From an uncultured Clostridia bacterium (lineage in GTDB: Bacteria > Bacillota > Clostridia > TANB77 > CAG-508), in the NCBI GenBank assembly GCA_948485625.1, contig CAOMRW010000003.1, positions 47,993-111,992 of the forward strand: 64,000 bases of DNA. The letters run 5' to 3'. Of the stretch, positions 34,693-42,479 are shown in pieces (the first letter of the stretch is position 1; each line of letters opens with the position of its first letter). Under the pieces are notes generated by a model. The model saw only the letters and a list, made by a program, of their open reading frames with translations. It was not told the origin of the DNA and made no database searches. A program made the translations under genes and the position numbers.

Positions 34693-35166
34693 TCAGTAAT
34701 CTAATCGTTTTATAAATCTATCAATATTTTCATTTAATATTTTTATTTCTTTATTTTTATCTATATTTTTACTTACCATCTTTGTAATAAATTTATCGAA
34801 TCCTTTTTGTTTTTGTATATCCATTTCTCCACCAAAAGTATCATAAATAATTGCACTATCTAACAAATCTTTTGGAATATTTTGTTCATAATAACTTTTA
34901 TAATTTTCATTAAAACCGCAACAAATAAAATATGCCACTTTTTTTGTCTTCAAAATTTCAATATTACTAATTAAAAATTTTTTTATTTTTTTGTCTATCA
35001 TTCCCATTCTAATTGGAGTACCTATAACAATTAAATCATATATATTTATATCTTCATTTTGATTTAATATATTTACCATTTTAGAATCTTTTATCTGTCT
35101 ATTTATTTGTTTAGCACATTTTTTTGTTGTTCCTGTTTTACTAGCATAAATAATTAAAGTATTCAA
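34693..35166 (-). CDS. Flavodoxin-domain protein
   Basis: 157 residues. N-terminal FMN phosphate loop IYASKTGTTKKCAK (5-18), then DLIVIGTPIRMGMIDKKIKK and YFICCGFNENYKSYY, matching the flavodoxin/HemG-like (Flavodoxin_5) family that carries electrons or oxidises protoporphyrinogen. Here, with ferredoxin and zinc-ribbon genes around, an electron-carrier role is likelier. The start codon is TTG at 35166 behind a strong GAGGAGG site. Confidence 0.82.
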   Translation of the reverse strand: MNTLIIYASKTGTTKKCAKQINRQIKDSKMVNILNQNEDINIYDLIVIGTPIRMGMIDKKIKKFLISNIEILKTKKVAYFICCGFNENYKSYYEQNIPKDLLDSAIIYDTFGGEMDIQKQKGFDKFITKMVSKNIDKNKEIKILNENIDRFIKRLDY

Positions 35167-35185
35167 ATTATTTCCTCCTCTTTAA

Positions 35186-35518
35186 CTATTTTTCTCTGCA
35201 ATGACACTCTGGATTTTCACAAGTACAATTAGAATTATAGCCACTAGCACATTCATCAGTACAAGTACATTTCCATCTTTTTAAAGTAGGAAATAATTTC
35301 ATACAATATTCTTTCATTTCTTTGTTAGTCATTCCTGCTTGTGAGCCATATTGAGAACACATTTCTATATATTCTTCCATTGTAACCTTGTCTATAAATT
35401 CCCCATTTTCATAACAATATTTGCAATAATCCACATTGATACTTCTATCTTTATTTGTACTTAATTGTTCATTTGCTGTTATAGGCATACCACAACTTTG
35501 ACATATTTTATTTTCCAT
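35186..35518 (-). CDS. Putative zinc-ribbon protein
   Basis: 110 residues. Starts MENKICQSCGMPITANEQLS, followed by DYCKYCYENGEF: the C-x2-C...C-x2-C zinc ribbon of the zf-ribbon_2 family (PF12674), normally about 80 residues. An additional Cys-rich tail (WKCTCTDECASGYNSNCTC, CHCREK) could bind further metal. GGAG before ATG 35518. The promoter upstream (35566-35594) has the palindrome-with-minus-35 architecture shared with three other genes, so this gene heads the 35.5-34 kb operon. Confidence 0.78.
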   Translation of the reverse strand: MENKICQSCGMPITANEQLSTNKDRSINVDYCKYCYENGEFIDKVTMEEYIEMCSQYGSQAGMTNKEMKEYCMKLFPTLKRWKCTCTDECASGYNSNCTCENPECHCREK

Positions 35519-35565
35519 TTTTTATTCTTCTCCAATCATTTCTAAAAATCCCTAATTTTTTTATT

Positions 35566-35612
35566 ATTATATAACAAAAGGAAGATAATTTCAACTTATT
35601 ATCTTCCCTACT
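35566..35612 (-). promoter_or_regulatory. Promoter with palindrome around the -35 box, copy 3
   Basis: Minus strand -35 TTGAAA (35594-35589), 17-base spacer, -10 TATAAT (35571-35566). The -35 is in the loop of GGAAGATAAT...ATTATCTTCC (arms about 35580-35589 and 35598-35607). Same layout as 22646-22735 and 31346-31435 but diverged in sequence. Confidence 0.65.
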
Positions 35613-35721
35613 TATTGTTATTATGTAACATTTATTATACTCAATATTTCTTGTTAATACTTGTCTATAAATGAAGAGCAACTTGAAAAATCTATTATTT
35701 CACTTTAGAATTATTGTATTT

Positions 35722-37812
35722 TTATTCTTCATCTTTAATGATATTTTTACTTCCAAAGTAAGTGGCTAAGAAGTATGCTCCATATATTACTCCTATAATA
35801 ATAACTGTATTAATTGCTGATGGTAACAAATCCTCTTCACTAGCTATTCCAGCCATAGTTTTTATTGCGAATTGTATTCCATATATAGAGTGTATAATGG
35901 CAAGAACTAGTGGAAGTCCGAAGAATATTCCAATTTGTCTAAATAATGCTTTATTTATCATCTTTTCATCACAACCGATTTTTCTTAAAATAGTATATCT
36001 TTGTTTATTATCTGAACTATCTGTTAGTTGTTTTAGTGCAAGTATTGCTGAACTTGCTATTAAGAATATTATTCCTAGATAAATTGCTATAAATGTAATA
36101 ATTGTTGCTACTCCTATGCTCGCTTCCATAATACTTATTTTAGTTAGTCCATCTATATCTAATCCATTATTAGATAAATTTTGTATAAACCCTGAATCAC
36201 TACTTGAAAATATCATTTCTATTTTTTCTTTTTCTTCCTTTGTATTTGCATTATAGTTTGCAACTAGAAAAGTCATTTCTTTCATATTATCTGTTAGCAT
36301 GCAATTATCTGGGACTAATATAATTCCTGTATTTGTATGATTTGTTGACATTGCTATAAATCCATCTTTACATTCATTATATTTTGTTTTGTATTGTTTT
36401 CCTGCGATTGTTAAAGTATTGTTTTTATCTGCTAATACTTCATTTCTTACTTCTTTCATGTTAGTAAAATCACAAAGCATTATATATTCATTATCATTTA
36501 AATTATATTCATTTATTCCATACAATTTTGCTATTTTATTGTAATCAGATATTTTTACAATTTGTTCTGTTGTATCGTATGCAAGATTAGGAAATTTGGC
36601 TTTTAACTGTTCTAGTTTGTCTCCAAAAAAATCTTTCCAAGTCAAATCATTACTTGCATATATTGTTATTTCTATCATATCTTTTAATACATTTATATCT
36701 AGTCCATTATTTTTTAATGTTTCTATTATTGGTATTTTTGAATCTTCTCTTTGTTCTTTTGTAGTCTTTGTTTCTATTCCATATTTTTTATAATTTTCTG
36801 GTAAATTTGCTTTTTTATATAGATTTAAATCTACTGGTGTCATTTCAATTAATTCTCTTTGCATAGTATTTCGTAGTGCTAAACTTGAAGAAAGTATTGA
36901 TATTGTCATAAATAGCATTAAGCATATAACACTCATACTAGCTACCATTGTATTAATTTTATTATTAATTTGCCTTAATACAAACATATTTGTACCTTTT
37001 AAGTATGTATTTTTCATTTTTTGAATTATTTGTATTATAAAACCTGATAAAGACCAGAAAATTAATATTGTACTAACTATTCCCATAAATATAGGAGGTA
37101 ATATCTTATTTGCTGTATTTAAACTATTTATATCTGCTGTTACTTTCCAATAGGCATATCCTAGTATTGATATTGCACTTAAAAATATTAATATACAAAT
37201 AAATGGATTTTTTATTTTTACTTTTTCATTTTTCTTTGTTGCATTCAATAGATTAATTAATTTGTATCTTGAAACTGTAAATGTGTTAAATAGCATTACC
37301 GCAATATACATTACTGTAAAATAAATACAAGTTTTTATACATGCATCTTTTGAAAATACAAATTTAAATTCGCTCATGTCTGCTTCAAACATTTTAGCAA
37401 CTAATATTGACATAAATTGTGATGCAAATATACTAAAAATTATTCCTACAGCAAGTGAAATTATTCCGACAAATATTGTTTCCATTATAATAATTTTTGA
37501 TATTTGTCTTCTACCCATTCCAAGAGACATATAAATTCCAAATTCTTTTTTTCTTCGATTAATTAAAAAATTGTTAGCATACACAATTAATAATCCAAGT
37601 ATAACTGCAACAAATACTGATACAAATCCAATCATTGTTATCATTAGCTTTATAATTTCTCTTTGTGATTGTGATACTTGTAGCATTGCTTGTTGACTAT
37701 CAATAGAGTTAAACATATAAAAGATTGCTACACCCAATACTAATGTTAAAAAATATATTGTATAATCTTTTATACTCTTTTTCATATTATTAAAAGATAA
37801 CTTAAATAACAT
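35722..37812 (-). CDS. BceB-type FtsX-like ABC permease
   Basis: 696 residues with about ten membrane helices: one at the N-terminus, three around 55-190, helices near 210-310, a large extracellular domain (about 320-540) and three helices at the end. FtsX-domain motifs near RRKKEFGIYMSLGMGRRQIS are typical of BceB/VraG/MrsE proteins that detoxify bacitracin-like or lantibiotic peptides and signal to a BceS kinase. It overlaps the ATPase gene by 11 bases (GGAGG for this gene lies in the ATPase's last codons). No kinase/regulator pair is adjacent. Confidence 0.9.
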   Translation of the reverse strand: MLFKLSFNNMKKSIKDYTIYFLTLVLGVAIFYMFNSIDSQQAMLQVSQSQREIIKLMITMIGFVSVFVAVILGLLIVYANNFLINRRKKEFGIYMSLGMGRRQISKIIIMETIFVGIISLAVGIIFSIFASQFMSILVAKMFEADMSEFKFVFSKDACIKTCIYFTVMYIAVMLFNTFTVSRYKLINLLNATKKNEKVKIKNPFICILIFLSAISILGYAYWKVTADINSLNTANKILPPIFMGIVSTILIFWSLSGFIIQIIQKMKNTYLKGTNMFVLRQINNKINTMVASMSVICLMLFMTISILSSSLALRNTMQRELIEMTPVDLNLYKKANLPENYKKYGIETKTTKEQREDSKIPIIETLKNNGLDINVLKDMIEITIYASNDLTWKDFFGDKLEQLKAKFPNLAYDTTEQIVKISDYNKIAKLYGINEYNLNDNEYIMLCDFTNMKEVRNEVLADKNNTLTIAGKQYKTKYNECKDGFIAMSTNHTNTGIILVPDNCMLTDNMKEMTFLVANYNANTKEEKEKIEMIFSSSDSGFIQNLSNNGLDIDGLTKISIMEASIGVATIITFIAIYLGIIFLIASSAILALKQLTDSSDNKQRYTILRKIGCDEKMINKALFRQIGIFFGLPLVLAIIHSIYGIQFAIKTMAGIASEEDLLPSAINTVIIIGVIYGAYFLATYFGSKNIIKDEE

Positions 37813-38569
37813 CGTTTAAATCACCTCCAAGAAGTGTTTGCACCTCAATTATCTTTTCAAAGAATTGTTTTCTTGTATCATTTCCTTTAATTATCTCATT
37901 AAATATTTTTCCATCTTTTATAAATAAAATCCTATTTGCATAAGAAGCTGTAAAAGCATCATGTGTAACCATTAAAATAGTCGCATTCATTTTTTGATTT
38001 AAAAATTCAAAGTTTTCTAATAATTGTCTTGCTGACTTTGAATCTAATGCTCCAGTTGGCTCATCTGCTAAAACCAATTTAGGATTTGTAATAATAGCTC
38101 TTGCAGATGCAATTCTTTGCTTTTGTCCTCCTGATACTTGATATGGATATTTTTTTAGGATATCTTTAATTCCTAACTTTTCTGCAATTGTATTTACTCT
38201 TTTATCAATTTCTCTAACATTTACTTTTTGAATTGTTAATGCTAAAGCTATATTTTCATAAGCTGTTAGCGTATCTAATAAATTAAAATCTTGAAAAATA
38301 AAACCTAGTTCTTCTCTTCTAAACTTATTTAATTTGTTTCCTTTTAATTTTGTAATATCTTCTCCATTAACATTTATATGACCTGCTGTAACTCTGTCTA
38401 TTGTTGAAATCACATTTAATAATGTACTTTTTCCTGAACCACTTGCTCCCATAATTCCAACAAATTCTCCTTTTTCTACTGTAAAGTTAATGTTATCTAT
38501 TGCTTTTGTTAAGTTCGATTTGTTTCCATAGTATTTTTCTATGTTTTTTACCTCTAATACTTTTTCCAT
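37802..38569 (-). CDS. BceA-type ABC transporter ATPase
   Basis: About 255 residues from ATG 38569 (MEKVLEVKNI; AAGGAG 8 bases upstream). Walker A GIMGASGSGKSTLLN, Q-loop FIFQDFNLLD, signature VSGGQKQR, Walker B LVLADEPTGALD, H-loop MVTHD. These are the features of MacB/BceA ATPases. Paired with the permease gene downstream, it forms a peptide-antibiotic resistance transporter. Upstream at 38636-38662 is a BceR-like box, so the operon is probably induced by a two-component system encoded elsewhere. Confidence 0.92.
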   Translation of the reverse strand: MEKVLEVKNIEKYYGNKSNLTKAIDNINFTVEKGEFVGIMGASGSGKSTLLNVISTIDRVTAGHINVNGEDITKLKGNKLNKFRREELGFIFQDFNLLDTLTAYENIALALTIQKVNVREIDKRVNTIAEKLGIKDILKKYPYQVSGGQKQRIASARAIITNPKLVLADEPTGALDSKSARQLLENFEFLNQKMNATILMVTHDAFTASYANRILFIKDGKIFNEIIKGNDTRKQFFEKIIEVQTLLGGDLNDVI

Positions 38570-38635
38570 TATAAAAACTCCTTTCAAATATATCTTTATT
38601 ATAAATCACTTTTTTTATAGTTCCTATCGATTTTT

Positions 38636-38662
38636 CTTACATTATCCTTACATTTTTGTAAG
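38636..38662. promoter_or_regulatory. BceR-like operator, site 1
   Basis: Minus strand: CTTACAAAAATGTAAG followed by GATAATGTAAG, i.e. TTACA-N4-TGTAA plus a third half-site. This matches the published BceR-type box TNACA-N4-TGTAA. It lies 67 bases upstream of the ATPase start codon. Confidence 0.65.
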
Positions 38663-38690
38663 TTTCTTTATAAGTGGGCAGATATTTAAT

Positions 38691-38767
38691 GGGGATAGGG
38701 GGCCAGGTCTTTAATCCCCACTTTTTAACAAAAGAAGTGGGGATTAAAGACCTGGCCCCCTATCCCC
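38691..38767. repeat. REPIN-like palindrome, CCAGGTC family (copy 3)
   Basis: Stem of about 33 bp (GGGGATAGGGGGCCAGGTCT core) with the tip CTTTTTAACAAAAGAAG. The outer flanks 38670-38690 and 38768-38788 are also complementary (GGCAG.TATTTAAT), so the element lies inside another palindrome. It sits between the DUF1287 stop and the Bce operon. Confidence 0.85.
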
Positions 38768-38809
38768 ATTAAATACCTGCCTCTTTATAACCATTAATGC
38801 ATAATTTAT

Positions 38810-39472
38810 TTAAGTAATTCTGTAATGTCCTATTATTTTTATGTTGTTTTGTTGATATAGTTCTAGAATATCTTCTTCATATCTAATTTGTTGAGGATTT
38901 GCATGATGTATTAAATATGGAATTCCTTTTTTATTTCTCTTATCAGAAATAATGCCTATATGTTCATCAAAAACTATAATATCTCCTCCTTGCCATTCTT
39001 CGATTTTTGCTAAATCTGTTGTAAGTGATTTGACATTGTTTTTTAAATATATATTTAAGTTTCTTACTCTTCTAAAATCTATATTTTTATCAATTGTGTC
39101 AATAGCATATCTTCCTTTGTTTTCTATAATGTCTTTATTTACTAGTTCCATTAAATCATATCCTGCATCTTTAAGTCCAAAAGCAATTACATCTGTACAA
39201 ACTCCATATTCATCATTTGGATATCCTGTGTTATAGTATTTACTTTGATATTTGGGTTTTGTTGATATATATTTTTTTACATTATTTAATATATCAGTTT
39301 GGTCATCTATTCCATCATTGTCTTTATCAACTTCGCTAATATAATTCTCAATATTAAAATCACTGTTACTGTATTTCTTGTGTTCGATTATGTTTATTTT
39401 ATATAATAGTATAAAAATACTACAAGTTATTATTATACATATAATTATAAATATTATTGGTTTCTTGTACAT
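38810..39472 (-). CDS. DUF1287-family exported or membrane-anchored protein
   Basis: 220 residues. An N-terminal helix (IIFIIICIIITCSIFILLY, 6-24) anchors or exports it. The domain shows DUF1287 hallmarks: YYNTGYPNDEYGVCTDVIAF (family: P-GD-P---GVCTDV), NIDFRRVRNLNIYLK, WQGGDIIVFDEHIGIIS and HHANPQQIRYE. C in GVCTDV, H in EHIGI and H-H near the end make an NlpC/P60-like Cys-His arrangement, suggesting cell-wall hydrolysis or amidase activity; this is inferred. AAGGAG before ATG 39472. Confidence 0.82.
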   Translation of the reverse strand: MYKKPIIFIIICIIITCSIFILLYKINIIEHKKYSNSDFNIENYISEVDKDNDGIDDQTDILNNVKKYISTKPKYQSKYYNTGYPNDEYGVCTDVIAFGLKDAGYDLMELVNKDIIENKGRYAIDTIDKNIDFRRVRNLNIYLKNNVKSLTTDLAKIEEWQGGDIIVFDEHIGIISDKRNKKGIPYLIHHANPQQIRYEEDILELYQQNNIKIIGHYRIT

Positions 39473-39656
39473 AAATACTTCTCCTTTTATAAATTATTAT
39501 TTTTTTGAATTAACCTTCTTTCTATCTATTAAAATTATAAATAATATTTTTTATTATATCATAAAGGAATAATAATCTTCAATAAACAATTTATGCATTT
39601 AGAATATATCCTCAAAATATGGTTATACTATTGAAGAAATTTGGGGGTGTTTATAT

Positions 39657-40208
39657 ATGAAATTAACTATATGTGAATTAAGTTATTTAAATGAATTAAT
39701 TACAAGTTGTGTTAATACTATTACATGTATGTCTTTATTTAAAAATCAGGTTACTAATGAAGAATTAAAGTCTTTATTATCTACTCATTTTCCAATACAC
39801 ATTGAAGATTACAATAAAAAAGTAGAATTTGTAAAAAATGCAGATACTGCATCAGGAAAATTAAATGTTCCTGAACTTAATACTTCTATTTTTTCTTCAG
39901 ATAGTGATACTTCAAAAACTGCAGAACCTATTACTGTAAATACTAATGTTACTACTTTGACAGATAGAGAAATTGCTTTATCTTATTTTCTAACATTAAA
40001 AAGAGCTGGAAAAGAATATGCAATCGCTTCTATGGAAGCTACTAATCCAACATTAAGGCAGTTCTTAAAAGATGCTTATACTATGAGTTGTAATCATTCT
40101 TATGAAGTTTATGAATGGATGGCTAAAAATAATTATTATCCTATTATTTTAGCAACTGGTGAACAAACTGGTAATATTGCTAGTATTTATAATCCTATAA
40201 GTCTGTAA
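39657..40208 (+). CDS. CotF-type spore coat protein
   Basis: 183 residues and one of only two plus-strand genes. It has two ferritin-like helical halves: N-terminal ELSYLNELITSCVNTITCMS and C-terminal LTDREIALSYFLTLKRAGKE, MEATNPTLRQFLKDAYTMSC, HSYEVYEWMAKNNYY. The DRE/TLKRAGKEYA and FLKDAYxMSCNHxYE motifs are characteristic of the CotF family (PF07875). A Ser/Thr-rich linker joins the halves. GGGGGTG precedes ATG 39657. It indicates a sporulating host. It converges with sdpI, with a palindrome acting as a shared terminator. Confidence 0.88.
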   Translation: MKLTICELSYLNELITSCVNTITCMSLFKNQVTNEELKSLLSTHFPIHIEDYNKKVEFVKNADTASGKLNVPELNTSIFSSDSDTSKTAEPITVNTNVTTLTDREIALSYFLTLKRAGKEYAIASMEATNPTLRQFLKDAYTMSCNHSYEVYEWMAKNNYYPIILATGEQTGNIASIYNPISL

Positions 40209-40209
40209 A

Positions 40210-40311
40210 AAAAGTCTATAGTGGTGATAGGGGGCCAGGTCTTAAATCCCCATTTTTGCATAAAAAATGGGGATTTAAGACCTGGCCCCCTATCACCACT
40301 ATAGACTTTTT
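40210..40311. repeat. REPIN-like palindrome inside a terminator palindrome (copy 4)
   Basis: Core arms carry GATAGGGGGCCAGGTCTTAA. The flanks AAAAAGTCTATAGTGG and CCACTATAGACTTTTT are also perfectly complementary, giving a total stem of about 47 bp between the convergent cotF and sdpI genes. The T-run on either side makes it a bidirectional terminator. Confidence 0.85.
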
Positions 40312-40327
40312 ACAGCCCCTTTTATTT

Positions 40328-40876
40328 TTATACCCAGATAATAAGTATAAGAAAAACTATTCCTAGAATTATAAAAGAGTATCCTAATATTCTGCTCATT
40401 TTTCTAAATGTCTTCTCACTTTTAGGCATTGGATGAAATAAATTTTTTCCTGATTCATAACTCATTTTTGGAAAGTAATTTCCTATTATCATAAATAATA
40501 TTCCTAAAATTAGACATACACTTTTTCCTACATAGACTGTACTTCCTAATGGAACTTCTACCATAATAATATATATTAATACTGTCATAATCGGAATAAA
40601 CCATTCCATTATTTTTACAATTTTAGGTTTTTCGCTATTTTTTAGCTTATTTACATTCATTGTAAATAATAAGCATATTGATTGTACAATTGCCATTATT
40701 ACTGGTATTCCAAATAATGCAAAGTTTTTTGGTGCATAATTGTCTGGTATATCATTTATAGTAAAGTGTATTGGCATTTGTTCTGGTAATTTATTATATA
40801 GTACTACTCCTAATAATATTGGTAATAAACATATAATAACACTTAGTATTAATGTTCTTTTATCTTTCTTTTCCAT
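40328..40876 (-). CDS. SdpI-like immunity/membrane protein (DUF1648)
   Basis: 182 residues with about five helices. The N-terminal DUF1648 part (LPILLGVVLYNKLPEQMPIH, FTINDIPDNYAPKN) is followed by the SdpI domain (SVCLILGILFMIIGNYFPKM, then RKMSRILGYSFIILGIVF). SdpI confers immunity to the toxin SdpC in Bacillus and sequesters the repressor SdpR at the membrane. No sdpC is visible here, so this pair may act as an immunity or signalling relic. It overlaps the repressor gene by 17 bases. Confidence 0.82.
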   Translation of the reverse strand: MEKKDKRTLILSVIICLLPILLGVVLYNKLPEQMPIHFTINDIPDNYAPKNFALFGIPVIMAIVQSICLLFTMNVNKLKNSEKPKIVKIMEWFIPIMTVLIYIIMVEVPLGSTVYVGKSVCLILGILFMIIGNYFPKMSYESGKNLFHPMPKSEKTFRKMSRILGYSFIILGIVFLILIIWV

Positions 40877-41141
40877 TTTTATTTCCTCCTAACTTATAAA
40901 TCCAAACTAAAACATCTTCAAACACAGAACTGTTTAATTCATAAAATATGAAATTTTTATGTTTTGTTTCTGTTACTAAATTTGCTTTTTTTAAATGTGA
41001 TAAATGATATGATACTGTTGCAGCTGTTAAATTAAAACTATTCGATATTTCTCCTGCTGTTTTTCTCCCATCTTTTAATAATTCTAGTATTTCTCTTCTG
41101 ACTGGGTCACTAATTGCTTTTAATGTTTCCGACATTCCCAT
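40860..41141 (-). CDS. ArsR/SdpR-family repressor
   Basis: 93 residues. MSETLKAISDPVRREILELL then GEISNSFNLTAATVSYHLSH and KKANLVTETKHKNFIFYELN is a classic ArsR winged helix; no metal-binding cysteines, consistent with the SdpR group. It is encoded with an SdpI-like protein, the arrangement of the B. subtilis sdpRI autoregulated pair. The promoter upstream is consensus and bracketed by two palindromes with CTATTT-type half sites, presumably its own operators. Confidence 0.88.
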   Translation of the reverse strand: MGMSETLKAISDPVRREILELLKDGRKTAGEISNSFNLTAATVSYHLSHLKKANLVTETKHKNFIFYELNSSVFEDVLVWIYKLGGNKNGKER

Positions 41142-41159
41142 ATAATCACCTACCTTTTA

Positions 41160-41244
41160 CTATTTCGATATATATCTAAATAGATTATATTATTATTTTG
41201 TGGTTTTGTCAATAACTATTTAGATATTTTTCTAAATAGTTATT
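41160..41244 (-). promoter_or_regulatory. sdpRI-like promoter with two operator palindromes
   Basis: Minus strand -35 TTGACA (41212-41207), 17-base spacer, -10 TATAAT (41189-41184). A perfect palindrome 41211-41244 (AATAACTATTTAGA arms, 6-base centre) overlaps the -35 upstream; a second one 41160-41183 (CTATTT.GATAT arms, one mismatch) overlies the start of transcription. Shared half-site CTATTTAGA. Confidence 0.8.
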
Positions 41245-41257
41245 GAAATAATTTTAA

Positions 41258-41334
41258 TATGGATAGAATGCCAGGTCTTTAATCCCTACTTTTTAATAAA
41301 AAGTAGGGATTAAAGACCTGGCCCCCTATCCCCA
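41258..41334. repeat. REPIN-like palindrome with a decayed left arm (copy 5)
   Basis: The right arm is intact (GTAGGGATTAAAGACCTGGC then CCCCTATCCCC); the left arm has changed to ATGGATAGAATGCCAGGTC. It overlaps the end of the Ogt gene and provides its stop. Confidence 0.8.
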
Positions 41335-41838
41335 TTAATATCTATGCTTTCATGTTTAAGTAATGTTATTTTTTTATCAATACCACCTGCATATCCTGTT
41401 AAATTTCTATTTGTTCCTATTACCCTATGGCATGGAATAATTATAGATATTGGATTATGTCCAACTGCACCTCCGTATTGCTTGTGCTGACATCTTTTCT
41501 TTATTCATTTCTTTTGCTATGTTTTTAGCAATTTCTCCATATGTTGTAACTTCTCCATATGGAATTTCACAAAGTAATTTCCAGACTCTTTTTCTAAATT
41601 CACTTCCAATAGGATTTAGCTCTAATTCTGTAATTTTAGGATTTTCCCCTTTAAAATATTTATCTAGCCATATCTTAGTTTTTAATAATATATCTTCATT
41701 ATTTTTCTCTTTAATCTCATCCTTTATTTTTCCCAAATAATATTTTTGCCCTTCTATCCAAAGTCCTATTAATTTATTATTTTCACTTGCTATCAATAAT
41801 TTTCCAACTGGTGAATTGTAATTTGTAGTATATATCAT
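41310..41838 (-). CDS. ogt: Methylated-DNA--protein-cysteine methyltransferase (Ogt type), broken at an in-phase CGG
   Basis: Repairs O6-alkylguanine by transferring the alkyl group to its own cysteine. The first 121 codons give the N-terminal domain and FRKRVWKLLCEIPYGEVTTY, ending SAQAI; then CGG (41475-41473) with a stop six codons on. Skipping the C gives SAQAI-GGAVGHNP, ISIIIPCHRVIG (active-site Cys in PCHRV), NLTGYAGGIDKK and a total of 175 residues, normal for Ogt. The C-terminal GDRGPGL and the stop are encoded by the palindrome at 41258-41334, the same tail as the exporter gene at 2632. AAAGGA before ATG 41838. Confidence 0.85.
41473..41475 (-). other. In-phase CGG, candidate +1 shift site 4
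   Basis: Zero frame GCA ATA CGG AGG TGC; skipping C41475 gives ATA-GGA-GGT-GCA-GTT-GGA (I-G-G-A-V-G), the conserved loop just before the Ogt active site. Confidence 0.8.
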
Positions 41839-41914
41839 AATATTTCCTTTTATTTTTTCTAAATTATATTTTCTATTTATTATTTAAAATTTTTTATAAT
41901 TATCTTTTAATTTT

Positions 41915-42391
41915 CTATGTATTTGTATTTAGTAACTCTTCTCTATGTTCTTGATAATATTGATAACTTAAAGCTTCATTCTCTGAAAAAACGTCTGCTT
42001 CTATAATTTTTCCTATAAATAATGTATGTGTGTCATTTTCTATTTTATCTATTATTTCACATACCATGTATCCTAATGAATTATTTATAATATCCATTTC
42101 TTCTATTTTAGTAGTTTCTATTTTTTCAAATTTATTTATATTTCTTGCAGAATTAAATCCAAATGTTTTTATTATTTCTGGTTTTACATCTTTTCCTAAT
42201 ATGGATATTGCAAATTTATTATTATTTCTTAATAATTCATTTGTGTAGTTCCTTTTCATTACTGAAACTGAAATTAATGGATTGCTACCAAAACTTATTT
42301 GTGATACTGCGTCTACTACACAGCCTCCTCCTTTTGTTGTTAGTATATACATTCCTTGAGTTATTTTCCTTGTTATATTTATATTTTTCAT
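41915..42391 (-). CDS. Flavin reductase-like FMN-binding protein
   Basis: About 158 residues from ATG 42391 (MKNINITRKI; AAAGGAA upstream). TQGMYILTTKGGGCVVDAVS then QISFGSNPLISVSVMKRNYT and FAISILGKDVKPEIIKTFGF is the split-barrel FMN-binding pattern of flavin reductase-like proteins, here with a nitroreductase/rubredoxin-partner look common in anaerobes. ATEF-like ending FIGKIIEADVF. It may use FMN to reduce acceptors; no rubredoxin domain is fused. Confidence 0.8.
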   Translation of the reverse strand: MKNINITRKITQGMYILTTKGGGCVVDAVSQISFGSNPLISVSVMKRNYTNELLRNNNKFAISILGKDVKPEIIKTFGFNSARNINKFEKIETTKIEEMDIINNSLGYMVCEIIDKIENDTHTLFIGKIIEADVFSENEALSYQYYQEHREELLNTNT

Positions 42392-42479
42392 TTTTAATAT
42401 TCCTTTCAATTTTAAACTTTTATATTTTTATTATATTTAATGTTATTATATAATATTTTCCATTTACATCTTTTTTAAT

